Positions 50,316 to 60,396 of a stretch of 64,000 nt of DNA are shown here, piece by piece (positions within the stretch are counted from its first letter, which is position 1; every line of letters begins with the position of its first letter). This DNA is from Sipunculus nudus (Eukaryota > Annelida > Sipuncula > Golfingiida > Sipunculidae): NCBI GenBank assembly GCA_026874595.1, contig CM049316.1:8918839-8982838 (forward strand), read 5' to 3'. The notes under the pieces were generated by a model. It searched no databases and had not been told where the DNA came from. It was given only the letters and a program-made list of their open reading frames with translations. Made by a program: the position numbers and the translations under genes.

Positions 50316-50984
50316 CTACGATTCAGACTGGGAATGTCTGCTCTTTGAGGGGTCACAGTTGGGCAGCAGATGCATGCAACCTTCCGTGGTAGGTCCTGTC
50401 GAAGCACTAGAATGACTGCTTGATGAGCTACTCCGAGAGTGGACAACAGGGGGCGACACCAGCTGGTCTGCAGTCCTTGCTGCCCGCGATTGACTGGGAG
50501 TCGGATGGCACATGGTAGGGGGGTGCATTGTAACAGTTTGTTGACTATGGATGCCACTGTATAGTGGCCCATTCCAGTTACTGTTCCTCCATTTGTTGTT
50601 ATTGGAAACGTAACAACTTTGTACCGAATACTGACTATTGCCGCAGTCTCTGGGTGACAAGCCAGGGTATTCCGAGCCTTTCGGCTTCTCCAACCGTCCT
50701 ACAGAATTTGAGCGATATGGCGGGGGACTTTCACCCTCAAATATAGTCCTATTAGGGGGCGGGCGGACTGATTCACGATCTATCTCGCTGCTAAGATCAC
50801 ATGACTTGTGCAGTAGACGCTGACTGTGTACGTATCCCTCCTCTCCGTCCTGCGACAAAGGTATGGAGGGTGGCAGGTTCAAGTCCAGGTCGTGCCTAAC
50901 TGCCTGCAGCCGCACTTGACGGTCACGTTGTACCGCCATCTCTCGCACAAAGCGATCTGATGTTGAGCCTGGGACATAAACCAC
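50316..50984 (-). CDS. LDLRAD4: LDLRAD4/PMEPA1 homologue, last coding exon
   Basis: The PMEPA1 (TMEPAI)/LDLRAD4 family comprises single-pass membrane proteins that restrain TGF-beta signalling by binding receptor-activated SMADs and NEDD4-type ubiquitin ligases. This exon encodes 222 cytoplasmic residues ending SKSRHSQSES. Counting from the exon start: VYVPGSTSDR (2-11), matching the family's VYxPxxxTDR region; LDLNLPPSIPLSQDGEE (33-49), matching the conserved LPPTISLSDGEE block; and EIDRESVRPPPNRTIFEGE (67-85), containing the SMAD-interaction motif PPNR (76-79, DNA 50748-50759). A WW-binding PPPY follows at 87-90 (DNA 50715-50726). A Ser-rich tail follows. The acceptor TTTTTCATTATTTCAG opens the exon in phase 0; the upstream 20 codons of the longer frame are intron. 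The PPxY that directly follows DGEE in vertebrates is absent. The LDL-receptor A and membrane exons were not found in the window and should lie at higher coordinates. The name reflects family membership; orthology to one vertebrate paralogue is not implied. Confidence 0.88.
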   Translation of the reverse strand: MVYVPGSTSDRFVREMAVQRDRQVRLQAVRHDLDLNLPPSIPLSQDGEEGYVHSQRLLHKSCDLSSEIDRESVRPPPNRTIFEGESPPPYRSNSVGRLEKPKGSEYPGLSPRDCGNSQYSVQSCYVSNNNKWRNSNWNGPLYSGIHSQQTVTMHPPTMCHPTPSQSRAARTADQLVSPPVVHSRSSSSSSHSSASTGPTTEGCMHLLPNCDPSKSRHSQSES

Positions 50985-51565
50985 CTGAAATAATGAAAAA
51001 CAAACGTTATAGAAATAAATTAAATTATGGTTCAATAGATACATATCAGTAACAAAATATTTTGCAATACTGCATGAACTGGAGTGCTGAAGTCACTGGT
51101 ACAGAAATTACCAAATAAGGCCATCAACTTATATGTCCCTTTGCAGACCTGTAACTGATCATAGTGTACTGATATTAATAATGTATCCAGGCCTGTTCTT
51201 TTTTTTCTTTCTGGAAAAAAATGATTAACTCTGGTTCAGATGTAACCTTTAAAATATAAGGTGTATTACAATTATCATCACCATATGTAATACCTGAAAA
51301 GTTCCAATATTTCCACAGCAAAGTAGTAACTAGAAAAGTTGTTGAAGTTACAGTTGTGTACAATGTTAACAAATACAAACATATATGAATGGTCTTCTGT
51401 GGAATGAAGTTTATCTTATGATTTTCCCATGACTGGGTAAGTCTAGGTTTTGAACTGCTGTCTTGGAATGCTCCTGTGATAAATCAAAACATTTACTCAT
51501 GCAAGAGCCTGTTTTATTCAAGAAAAAGAATCATCTAACATCACCACTTGTACATTTTTACCTCA

Positions 51566-51580
51566 GACACACACACACAC

Positions 51581-51667
<87 letters not shown>
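51566..51667. repeat. (CA)n(TA)n compound microsatellite
   Basis: A CA run at 51566-51580 is followed by about 42 TA dinucleotides (51584-51667). It lies in the intron upstream of the LDLRAD4-like exon. The TA-derived Tyr-Ile frame is an artefact. Confidence 0.97.
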
Positions 51668-51669
<2 letters not shown>

Positions 51670-51917
51670 AAGTAAAAAATATCACAAACACCATTTTACA
51701 CAATTACCACTAGAAGTGACCAGTATAAACTTTCCTTTAAATGAAGGCGTAGTCAGGTCAATGAAAATTGGTTCTATAATATCTGGTTATCAATTGACCT
51801 CTGGTTTATCAAGGAAACTGCTGTTAGCATCAGCAGCATTTGGGTCATTTCTGGGGATATACAAGTAATACAACATACCCCCATCATGTTTTAACATATG
51901 TCACTTCTTTCAATAAG

Positions 51918-52311
51918 CTAAGACAGGGGTTGCTTGTAGGAGCAACCTGTGGAAATGGGCTTCTTGGCAAACAGACTTGTTCCAAAAAGCCCGGCTGGCT
52001 GGTGCTCGTAGCCTAACGATGCTGCAGTCTTAGTGCCGCTCTGCCTACTAGCAGAAGCTCTGATTGTATCAGCTCCGGCAGACAGTCTGAACTGCCCATG
52101 AGGGCTCGCTGGCACATTCATGTCAATACGCTTGATAACTTAGCTGCACTGACGGTCTGCTGCGATCATTACGGGTAGGAGAGACTGTATGTCCCCAGCT
52201 GATCATGGAGCCGTATGCTAAATGTGAGCTCTCAAATTCCTCCACACGCATGGGAGCTGCACTTGCTGTGGCAGACAGGCTGGCTCCTCTACTAATCCCA
52301 GACGCAAGTAC
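51918..52311 (-). other. Coding-like island with a frame change
   Basis: Two minus-strand frames abut. The first runs 62 codons from 52311 to a TGA at 52123-52125, after an acceptor-like CTAGCAG; its peptide includes SRGASLSATASAAPMRVEEF. The second runs 67 codons from an ATG at 52119-52121 to a TAG at 51918; its peptide starts MNVPASPHGQFRLSAGADTI. Composition is richer in GC and balanced codons than the AT-rich surroundings. A single-base indel between them would explain one broken exon. It sits in the intron region of the LDLRAD4-like gene, on the same strand. I do not recognise the product; pseudo-exon, alternative 3' exon or gene fragment are all possible. Confidence 0.3.
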
Positions 52312-55300
52312 CTGCTAGACACATTTCTCTGTTACACCATCCCACTCAGATGAGTCTTAGATGTGGCCAGACAAGACATAGGCACACCACTGGCATCTAA
52401 TCTCTTCCTTACACCACTTCATCCTATACATGATCCAATCTTAACCGCATACTCTCATAGCTTCTTGTCATTTTTTTATTCCTGTGCACTACCAGTAATG
52501 ATCAGGTTTTCCTTTTTCCTAAATTATTTTGCTTTTTTGGCATCACTTCTCAAAATTATACTGCAAAACGTGAATTTTTCATGGAAGCCAGTTTTCATGG
52601 ATCACCTTGTCAAGACTTTTTGCATGCATTTACTGGCTGGAGGTAGCCTAAATATAAATCATTCTAATAGGTTTTGGTAGCTCAAATATAAATCATTCTT
52701 ATAGACTTTAGGAAATATGTATAAAACATTTAGTTAGTCAGTGTTGTTTTTAGTACTTGAATGCATGCCAATATTCTATACAGCCAAAATGAGAAAATTT
52801 ACCCCAAACTGTTGATAAACTGAAATAAATCTACCTAACCTGATATTGTACCTGTATTACTGCAGTGTAATGAAAATATCTTCACATGTCAATGGCTAAT
52901 GACCAATATCCTCTGAATAAACATTCCACAAGCCTCATAGCAAAGAGAGTCCAGGGTAAGAGCTGAAACAGAGAGAGATGGTCAGAGATGGGAGAGGCTG
53001 TTGAGGGGTTGATGAAGATACAGTATCAAGTCTGTATTACAGAGGGTGCTTCTCAGCAAAAACCAGCACACCACCTCACCATAAAAAAATACTAGTAGTT
53101 AAAATAAAGAGCAAAAAATGTCCAGTTCTGTCTGTCTGGTGGACCTGAAATGACTGTTTTTAGGTTGAACTTGTTCTTATCTAACTGGCATGGCTGTAAC
53201 ATCCTCCTCCATTACTCCTCCTACCATTTATTCTCTGATCGCTATGTCCATATTTTTTTTTCAGGCAACAAAGACTCCCTCTGTCTTTACTTTGCTCCCC
53301 TCCTGTCAGTATTACAATCAGATTTACCTGGATTATTGCCATTACATAACAATAAATCCTTTCTCCTCACTTTCAATGACATGTTGCTTATCTTTCACTT
53401 TCCTTTCTGACTGTTGTATTTTGTATGTTTATATTATTAGGAACAGATCTGAATTTTTTTGTGCCACTCCTGAGTATAAACCACATCTGGGTGTTTAAAT
53501 TCCTTTAGATCAGATGCCTATTTCTATAGAAAACAGTCTTTTCTTCAAACAGTATAAAGTGCAAGCCTTGGTGTACCTTCAAATAAATAAAATCTGTGCA
53601 TAAATATCACATAACCTTTATATACAGCCTCCCTCATAACATTGTGACACTTTTACCAGTTATTTGTAATTATATCTTATTTTAATTGCACCCTGATCAA
53701 ACTTATAATAAGGTTCTAGACAGAGCCTGTGCAACTCTTAACATCTAGATAGGCTCTCTAATGTTAGAGGGGCAGAAGTCTGCTATGTTTTTTTTCCAAT
53801 AACAAGTGTAATTGCATGTCTGGCATCTTATTAGATGAACCTACACATTAACACACTGTTAATGGACACCTAGATGCTATTTTGTTCCACCTCCTTGAAG
53901 CAGAGTCAGAGCAAGCAGAATACACAGTCACCTTGCCACCAAGCTTTCAATCATTAGCAAGAACACCAGGTTCAGTGGAGTCCATTTCAGGAGTACCTCT
54001 ACCAGAACCCAGCCATATTATAAACATCATTACCCACTGTGAGTATATTCACTCCCTATCAAAACAGAAACAATTGTTTCATCAAGAGGACAGAAAGGGA
54101 TTCTGTCTGACTGCCAGGGGCTGTATGTACCTAGTCTTGGCAGCATCGTTTCAGCCTGCCAGCACTGCTCTAGCAAACCACCAGTACATGGAGGTGAGCA
54201 GTAAGCTGGTGGCCATATGGTTTTCTTGAGTATTATGGCATGGTATAGGAAACTCTGGTGAATGCTATGTGATACATGCTGATCTCCTGTGTTCAACTAA
54301 TCACTGCTGTGACCTCCAGGGTGCTCCACTCATCACTCAGCCCCTCAACGTTAAAAAGTTATAAATGGTCACTACACCATCATCTAAACAAGATGATTTC
54401 TCCTCAACTGTGATGAAAATCATCACTGCAACATAACCAATCTCAAATCACCAAATAATATTCATAACGAGACCACAGCAAAGCTATTTCTCATACAAGC
54501 TTTTCAAAATTAACTTGGTGCCCATGTTGAAACAAGGAGTCAGTAGTGACTGCCCCCTGTTGGCCAAATGTGAAAAAAATATCACAGCCTGGCTTACCTT
54601 GAAATTAATATTGCTCCACACTATTTGCCTTAGGTATTTAGTCACAGTTTTTTTAATTATTACAAAAGCTGAGATTACCCATGATCTGTCATGATTCATT
54701 TTCCAGGGGGAAAGTACAATTTTTCCACAATGTCTGCATTATTTAATCACAGTCATCAAATCATTCAGGTGTGAGTATATGACAGATGCTTGCTATCCTC
54801 TGACAGGTCCCATCATGGTGTCTCCTACCAGACTCTTGAAGATATACAGGGAATTATAATGCACTTGAGACAAAAATATAGCATTTTTCACAACACAAAC
54901 AATTTTTTTTACATTTACATTCTATGACCAAATAGGGTCTACAGAGGTTTAATTGGTTTGGATGGATGTACTTGTCTGACCAACTCTGACATGCACAGTT
55001 TTAAAGAGCGGAGTTTTCAATAATAACAGGTCTGTATAACAATAATTATTCAATAATAATAATTATATCAAAAACATTCTGTGCAGTAAAAAATGTGCAG
55101 GAAAAAATAGAAAAGGATGGTCTAAAAGCTAGAAAATATAGGAATTTTCGGAGACAATATTTCATAGGAAAATATAGAAGTCACAGAAGCCAAGTGTATC
55201 CTGAATCTGCTGCTCCCTTTAATTTTATAACAGTGTCTTGTACAAGGACTAACATGCTCCCGCAGAAAATGTATCTGATATTACATTATAGACTGTATAC

Positions 55301-58276
55301 ATGTGATGAGGAACAATACCAAAAGCATAAAATTATTCTTTAACAGAAATCATTAAAACTTGGGGGATTATCAATTATTACGTATATCAGGCAGCATATT
55401 TTGCATCTTTATATATAAAAGGACAAAATATGGAATGTCCAGTAAATTACTTGATTACTTAATATTCAGTATATAATCAGCAAGACAATTATACTGAGCA
55501 ACCTTGACAGCCTTCTGATATAAGTAACATCCCGTCTCCTTTCTGTCTTCAACAACCAGACAAAACCCTTTGTCACAGACAGCTGAAAGCCCTTGACTAA
55601 AGGTCCCAGACACTGTGACATATTTATGCAAGCGCAACCTCTAATTCCACTATGTTGCCATGGCAACCAAGGACAGCCTCCTGTTGGAGGGATGATGAAG
55701 GTTGGGAGGATCAGACTTCCATAAATATTTATACAACCCGGCTACTACAAATGTGCTGTGACCCTTAGAACAGATATTTCAGCCCCTGAAATTACTACTT
55801 TTTCCAAACCAGACTGCAGTCTGCATTGTGTCTAAATTTAAAGTGGACAGATATAATATGCCTCTGTTATCAGGATTCCTTCTGTGCATGGGCACCAGGC
55901 CAGGATTTTATATAATACTCACAGGTTATATATGTGAGATATGCTCCACATATGATGCATCATAATTCAGTGATTCAGGATTAGTGATCTTGGGTAGTAA
56001 TGGGTAAGTACTTATACCAGCACAAATACCAATAACCACTTGTCATATTATCAGGAATACCACATTATTACAGGTCGTCCATTTTGTAAACCTCACGCAC
56101 AACATGTCAGGTTTTGAGATTAATAAACAGCCGCAGATATCACATGGATCTGTTTTTACTGAACACACGTTGGATATGCCAGACAGTCTGCTTCTGATTT
56201 TATGATCAGTATGGTAAAGAGATTGTTCCTATCTCGGCTGCAGCCCTAGAGACGCCCCACCCAGCTTCCAGGCAGCTTCTCAAGCCCATTCATTACTAGG
56301 CAGACTGAAAATATTCCCAGTCATTTGATGTGTAAGCTGCCAGATTTAACAGTTCACACAAATCTTGTTTCTTAAATTCTCTGCTACACAGCCCACTAAT
56401 CGGGTTGCTATGGCAACCACTGAACATCCCCAGACGAATAAATACATAAAGGTTAGCCGGTAAAAACATTCCCCTCACTCTGAGATAGCACACGACATGT
56501 CCTCCACATCAGACCGGTATGCCTTCACACTGCCGGCCTTGGTGTTCCATATTATAATCTGCCATTAAAACCACACCACAAAAGGACGCATGCTTGTCTC
56601 ACAATATAACCTGACAGCTCAGCCTGTGAAGGTCACTGTAATGATGTCTTACAAGGTGGTGTGAGCATGAAGAGGATTACACACATTCTTCAACGCAAAA
56701 TGATATAGGAACATGACATCACATTTCTCCCTGTCCACACTATTTCTTTCATTTTTTTAAAAAAGATATATGCAATAGCCTTCTTTACTGGAGAACAGTA
56801 TGATCTTCAAATGATTTTCTGTCATAATTTATGAAAATTATACTTTCACCTTTAAAGCAGGAAACCTTATCTCAGTGCAATTGATTCCTTCAGCTGATAA
56901 TTAATGTAAAACTGAGTGAATCTATTATAAGGTTATCTATTATCACAGGCATGGCATTCAAAAAATATTACAGTAATGCAATTATAGTTCTTAAGTAGTA
57001 TTTTAATTCAAACAGGAAAAGCTGTCACAGTGAATCAATCATAAATAAACCCATGAATACATAAGCGTAATGCAAGGTCTCTGAACGTCTGGACAGATTT
57101 CTTAGAAAGACCTGGGAAGTGCCACAAGAAGAGTAAGACAAGATGCCGTCAGTGTCAGTTGGCCGATTAACATTAACACGTGAGTGTGGTGGCCAGACTA
57201 ATTTCTGGTGAAAAACCTCTGCCTTTTGGCTCAGGTGTCAAGTCCAATGGTAAACCAAGCAGACAGTAATGTAAATGGCCTCCCGCTTCCAGATTAACAA
57301 GACTGGTCACTCATTGATTGAACATGTGACCTTCACCTTCACTGGTAGTGTCTAAACACCGGCCCCAGACTAAGGATCCCTAAATTTTTCAAGTATTCAC
57401 ACTAGTTACTTTTAATAATAAATTGTGGACTTTTTCAAGAATCCAAATAGTAGAGGTCACAAAAAAGAAAACAAAATTACTATCGTTTTCATACAATGTA
57501 ACACATTTTAGTGGATGCCCTCTACAAAAGGCCACATGGCTTTAGGTAACCGTAACAGGTTGTTAAACCTACATGAAAGCTATACAGTTTATAATTTAAA
57601 AATGTTGGGTCACCCCACATTAGACCTCTAAACCAAATGAATAATATTAATGAAATCAAAATAGACATAAAATCCCTTCAATGGAGTAATAAAGTTTTTT
57701 TCCACACAAGATGCAAATATCAAACTATAAATAAGGTCTGTATTAGTCAAAACAACTATGAAACAGATGGAAGTCCAGATTAGAACTTTTGACCACAACT
57801 TTAATTTATTGTCAGAAATACCAGTAAAATGGACAAGCATTAGGTTCATATTTAAATGACATTGAGAAAGGGACCCTTGAACCAGGATCTGGTGGTACCC
57901 TGGTTTTGGACACAAAACCCGCCTGTGAACTAAAGCCAGTACTCAGTCTGGAGGGCAGACATTATAATACAGGGGTGGAGACCACAGGTAAACAGGCCAG
58001 GTCCAGACTGTTTATGCAATCATACACCCCGCCTCACCTGTTTTCACTGACACACTGTGATGCTATTTGCTTCATGTGGCTCACAAGTCGCTATAGCCAA
58101 AACACTACACCACACTGGTCTTGCTTCAGGACAGTTCCTGTCTGGCAAAGCAGACTGGACAGCAATGGTGGTAGATTTATAGAATCCTTATGGTAACAGC
58201 CACAGCGGGTCATGGCACTTGTAATAGTAAAGACACTTCGTGCAACACTCAGTTTTTACTAGCCAGTAAGGTTTCT
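52312..58276. other. 6 kb AT-rich, no gene seen
   Basis: No splice-supported frame was recognised on either strand, and no LDL-receptor A cysteine pattern or membrane-segment exon on the minus strand. This is probably intron of the minus-strand gene or intergenic DNA. Confidence 0.5.
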
Positions 58277-58440
58277 AGTGACACTGTAAGATGCTGTATT
58301 ATCATCAGCTGTGGTTTTAGTGACACTGCAAGATGCTGTATTATCATCAGCTGTGGTTTTAGTGACACTGCAAGATGCTGTATTATCATCAGCTGTAGTT
58401 TTAATGACACTGCAAGATGCTGTATTATCAATCAGCTGTT
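58277..58440. repeat. 42-bp tandem repeat, 4 copies
   Basis: Units starting AGTGACACTGCAAGATGCTG begin at 58277, 58319, 58361 and 58403 and continue TATTATCATCAGCTGTGG. The 42-bp period equals 14 codons, which makes short open frames on both strands. The last copy has a one-base insertion. Confidence 0.95.
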
Positions 58441-58718
58441 CCTATTTAGGAATATCACCTCCTGCCCCTGAAACAAGTGCATTTCTCTGGAAATTCATTC
58501 AGTTGGAGTTTTTTCCTGATCTAAGTAAGTTTAATTTTATGAACAGAGTCAGCAAGCTTAGTCAAAGAATTTAAGACTATATTCATAGCCTCTGTGTTAC
58601 TGTTCACTAGTAATTTTTTTAGAATGATACAAAAAGTTCTTGGTCTCTTTCAAGTTTAGCAAATTGAGTTCAATGCATTTTTTTTACCTCTACTTTCCAT
58701 ACTCCTTGAAGACCTCAG

Positions 58719-58796
58719 CAGCAGCAGAAGAAGTTTACACTCAACGAGCAGCTACAGGTTGCTGTGGTCAAGACCTCAGCCCTGGGCACTCCTTAA
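58719..58796 (+). other. Possible terminal exon, unknown protein
   Basis: After the pyrimidine-rich tract TTTTTACCTCTACTTTCC and a CAG at 58716-58718, one frame reads QQQKKFTLNEQLQVAVVKTS then ALGTP and TAA (58794-58796). A canonical AATAAA follows at 59298-59303, so it could be a last coding exon. However, the same GC-richer island (58700-59030) is also open in the other two plus frames, for example the 74-codon frame at 58800-59024, so the choice of frame is uncertain. Not recognised. Confidence 0.22.
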
Positions 58797-59473
58797 AGCA
58801 TGTTTTCCGAGCCAACAGACGTGATGCCACATCAAGCCAAGCAAAGAGCCGCAAGAGACCGCCACCATACATCCCGAACAGGTGATCTTGTAGGAAAGCT
58901 ACAGCATCCACTGCCGCAAAGGCAGAAGCAACCTACATTCCCTCTACCGATCCCAGCTGCGGAGACCCAGCCATGCCATTCAAGAGCCGAACCTAATCTT
59001 GTGAATGGCAGTGTTTCGAGATAGATTGCCCTTTTATACTTGCATTTTCGGCCATTTAGACTATTAAAAAGTTTAGCAAGTTTTTTCTTCATCAGCATCC
59101 TTGAAGAGACCACTTTTTGTATAAACACACTACATACATCTCATCACTCTAACATCCATGAGATGTTACACTGGTTTTCAACTGATGGGTAATCTACAGC
59201 ATAGATGCCAGTGCTTCTACAGCAAGGTTCAAAACTGAAAAAATAAGAACCCGCTGACATAATTTTTCACAGATTACATTTGCATCCATTCTGCCAGAAT
59301 AAAGTCAGCCCCCTGATGAACTTTGCTTGGTTTAACATGAGATTACTAAGTGATTTATAACATGTAAAGTAGGTTTTGAGGTACAATGCCATTTAAAGTT
59401 GACCTTTACATCCTATAAATTCATACAACAGTACCTGTCCTGGGCAAGCAAGATGGTCACAGGGCGGGCAAGC

Positions 59474-59495
59474 GGGGGGGGGGGGGGGGGGGGGG
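59474..59495. repeat. Poly-G tract (G22)
   Basis: A run of 22 G on the plus strand with GGGCGGGCAAGC just before it. It is a candidate for unusual DNA structure and for sequencing-length error. Confidence 0.97.
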
Positions 59496-60237
59496 ATTGG
59501 GAAAGGAGGGAACTTGGACAGGTTATATATGTTAGACAACAGCTGATGGTTGTATCTGAAAGCAAGAGGGAGGTGTTCTGCAGCTGGAAAAGGGTTTACC
59601 CACAAAAACAGATGTACAGAAGATGCTCATACAGCTGTTGAAACATTTGTGGACAACAATAGATAAGAAAGTGATGTAAATAAAAATAGGTTTTATACAG
59701 CTGAGGTACACCATCCAAGATACACCAATCCATTCAGGAGCATGTCACCAAGCCTTTCATTTAAAAGTGTCAGAATAATATCTCACGGGTTTCATCTTAA
59801 TTAATAATTTTGAAATTTAAACCTGCCCAGCACTATTTTAATAGAATTGTCCTGTTGCTATATCAGATTATATGGGTAAATAATGCAGAACTGGCAACAG
59901 CTTCTTCTGGATTTTTAATAACATCAAGAAATTAAATCTCTCACTCTGACACTTTCACTTGATATAGTATATAGTATGGTATAACACACAAAACCTGGGT
60001 TAAAATGCCCATTTATTTGGTATATCTTCAATACAAAACTGAAATTTGTAATAAATTGATTAAATAATATATACTTAAGCTGACTGTGCATTAGTTTCCC
60101 TAGGATAACTGAAGATCTACTGAATCAATTTATCATTGCTCATGCAGGTTGTGTCCTGTTCTAGAAATTAAGTAAAATAAATATTTAATCATAAAGGAAC
60201 TTGCTGGTATTGTTAAATTATTGTTTGGCTAATACAC

Positions 60238-60396
60238 AACAGAACCTTTCTGAAAGACCACCTGTCTTAGAAGACCATCTATGGGTGAACCAAAAGTATT
60301 CACATTGGATGTAACTGACCTGTCTAATATGACTTCCTGTTTATTACGAACTCTTCTGACCAGTCCCATGGGTGGTTTCATAACAAAGTTTCACTG
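60238..60396. mobile_element. Pogo/Tigger-like MITE, second member
   Basis: The left end contains CAGAACCTTTCTGAAAGACCACC. The right end, on the opposite strand, contains CAGTGAAACTTTGTTATG then AAACCACC. The ends form an imperfect inverted repeat of about 25 bp around about 110 bp. It has the same general design as 19163-19328, but the internal sequences differ. No coding capacity. Confidence 0.45.

Noticed and set aside
50207-50572. 121-codon minus frame overlapping the LDLRAD4-like exon
   Set aside because: A shifted frame over the same DNA; the conserved family blocks lie only in the 50316-50984 frame.
50985-51044. First 20 codons of the LDLRAD4-like open frame as coding
   Set aside because: They precede a clear acceptor (TTTTTCATTATTTCAG), and homology begins exactly after it.
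51241-51290. Hydrophobic MVMIIVI-like stretch as the missing LDLRAD4 membrane exon
   Set aside because: That frame stops within 14 codons and lacks a donor, and the flanking residues do not match the family.
51463-51868. Tyr-Ile repeat frames
   Set aside because: Products of the (TA)n microsatellite.
57628-57915. 95-codon minus frame with hydrophobic runs
   Set aside because: AT-driven codons, no splice sites and no recognised domain.
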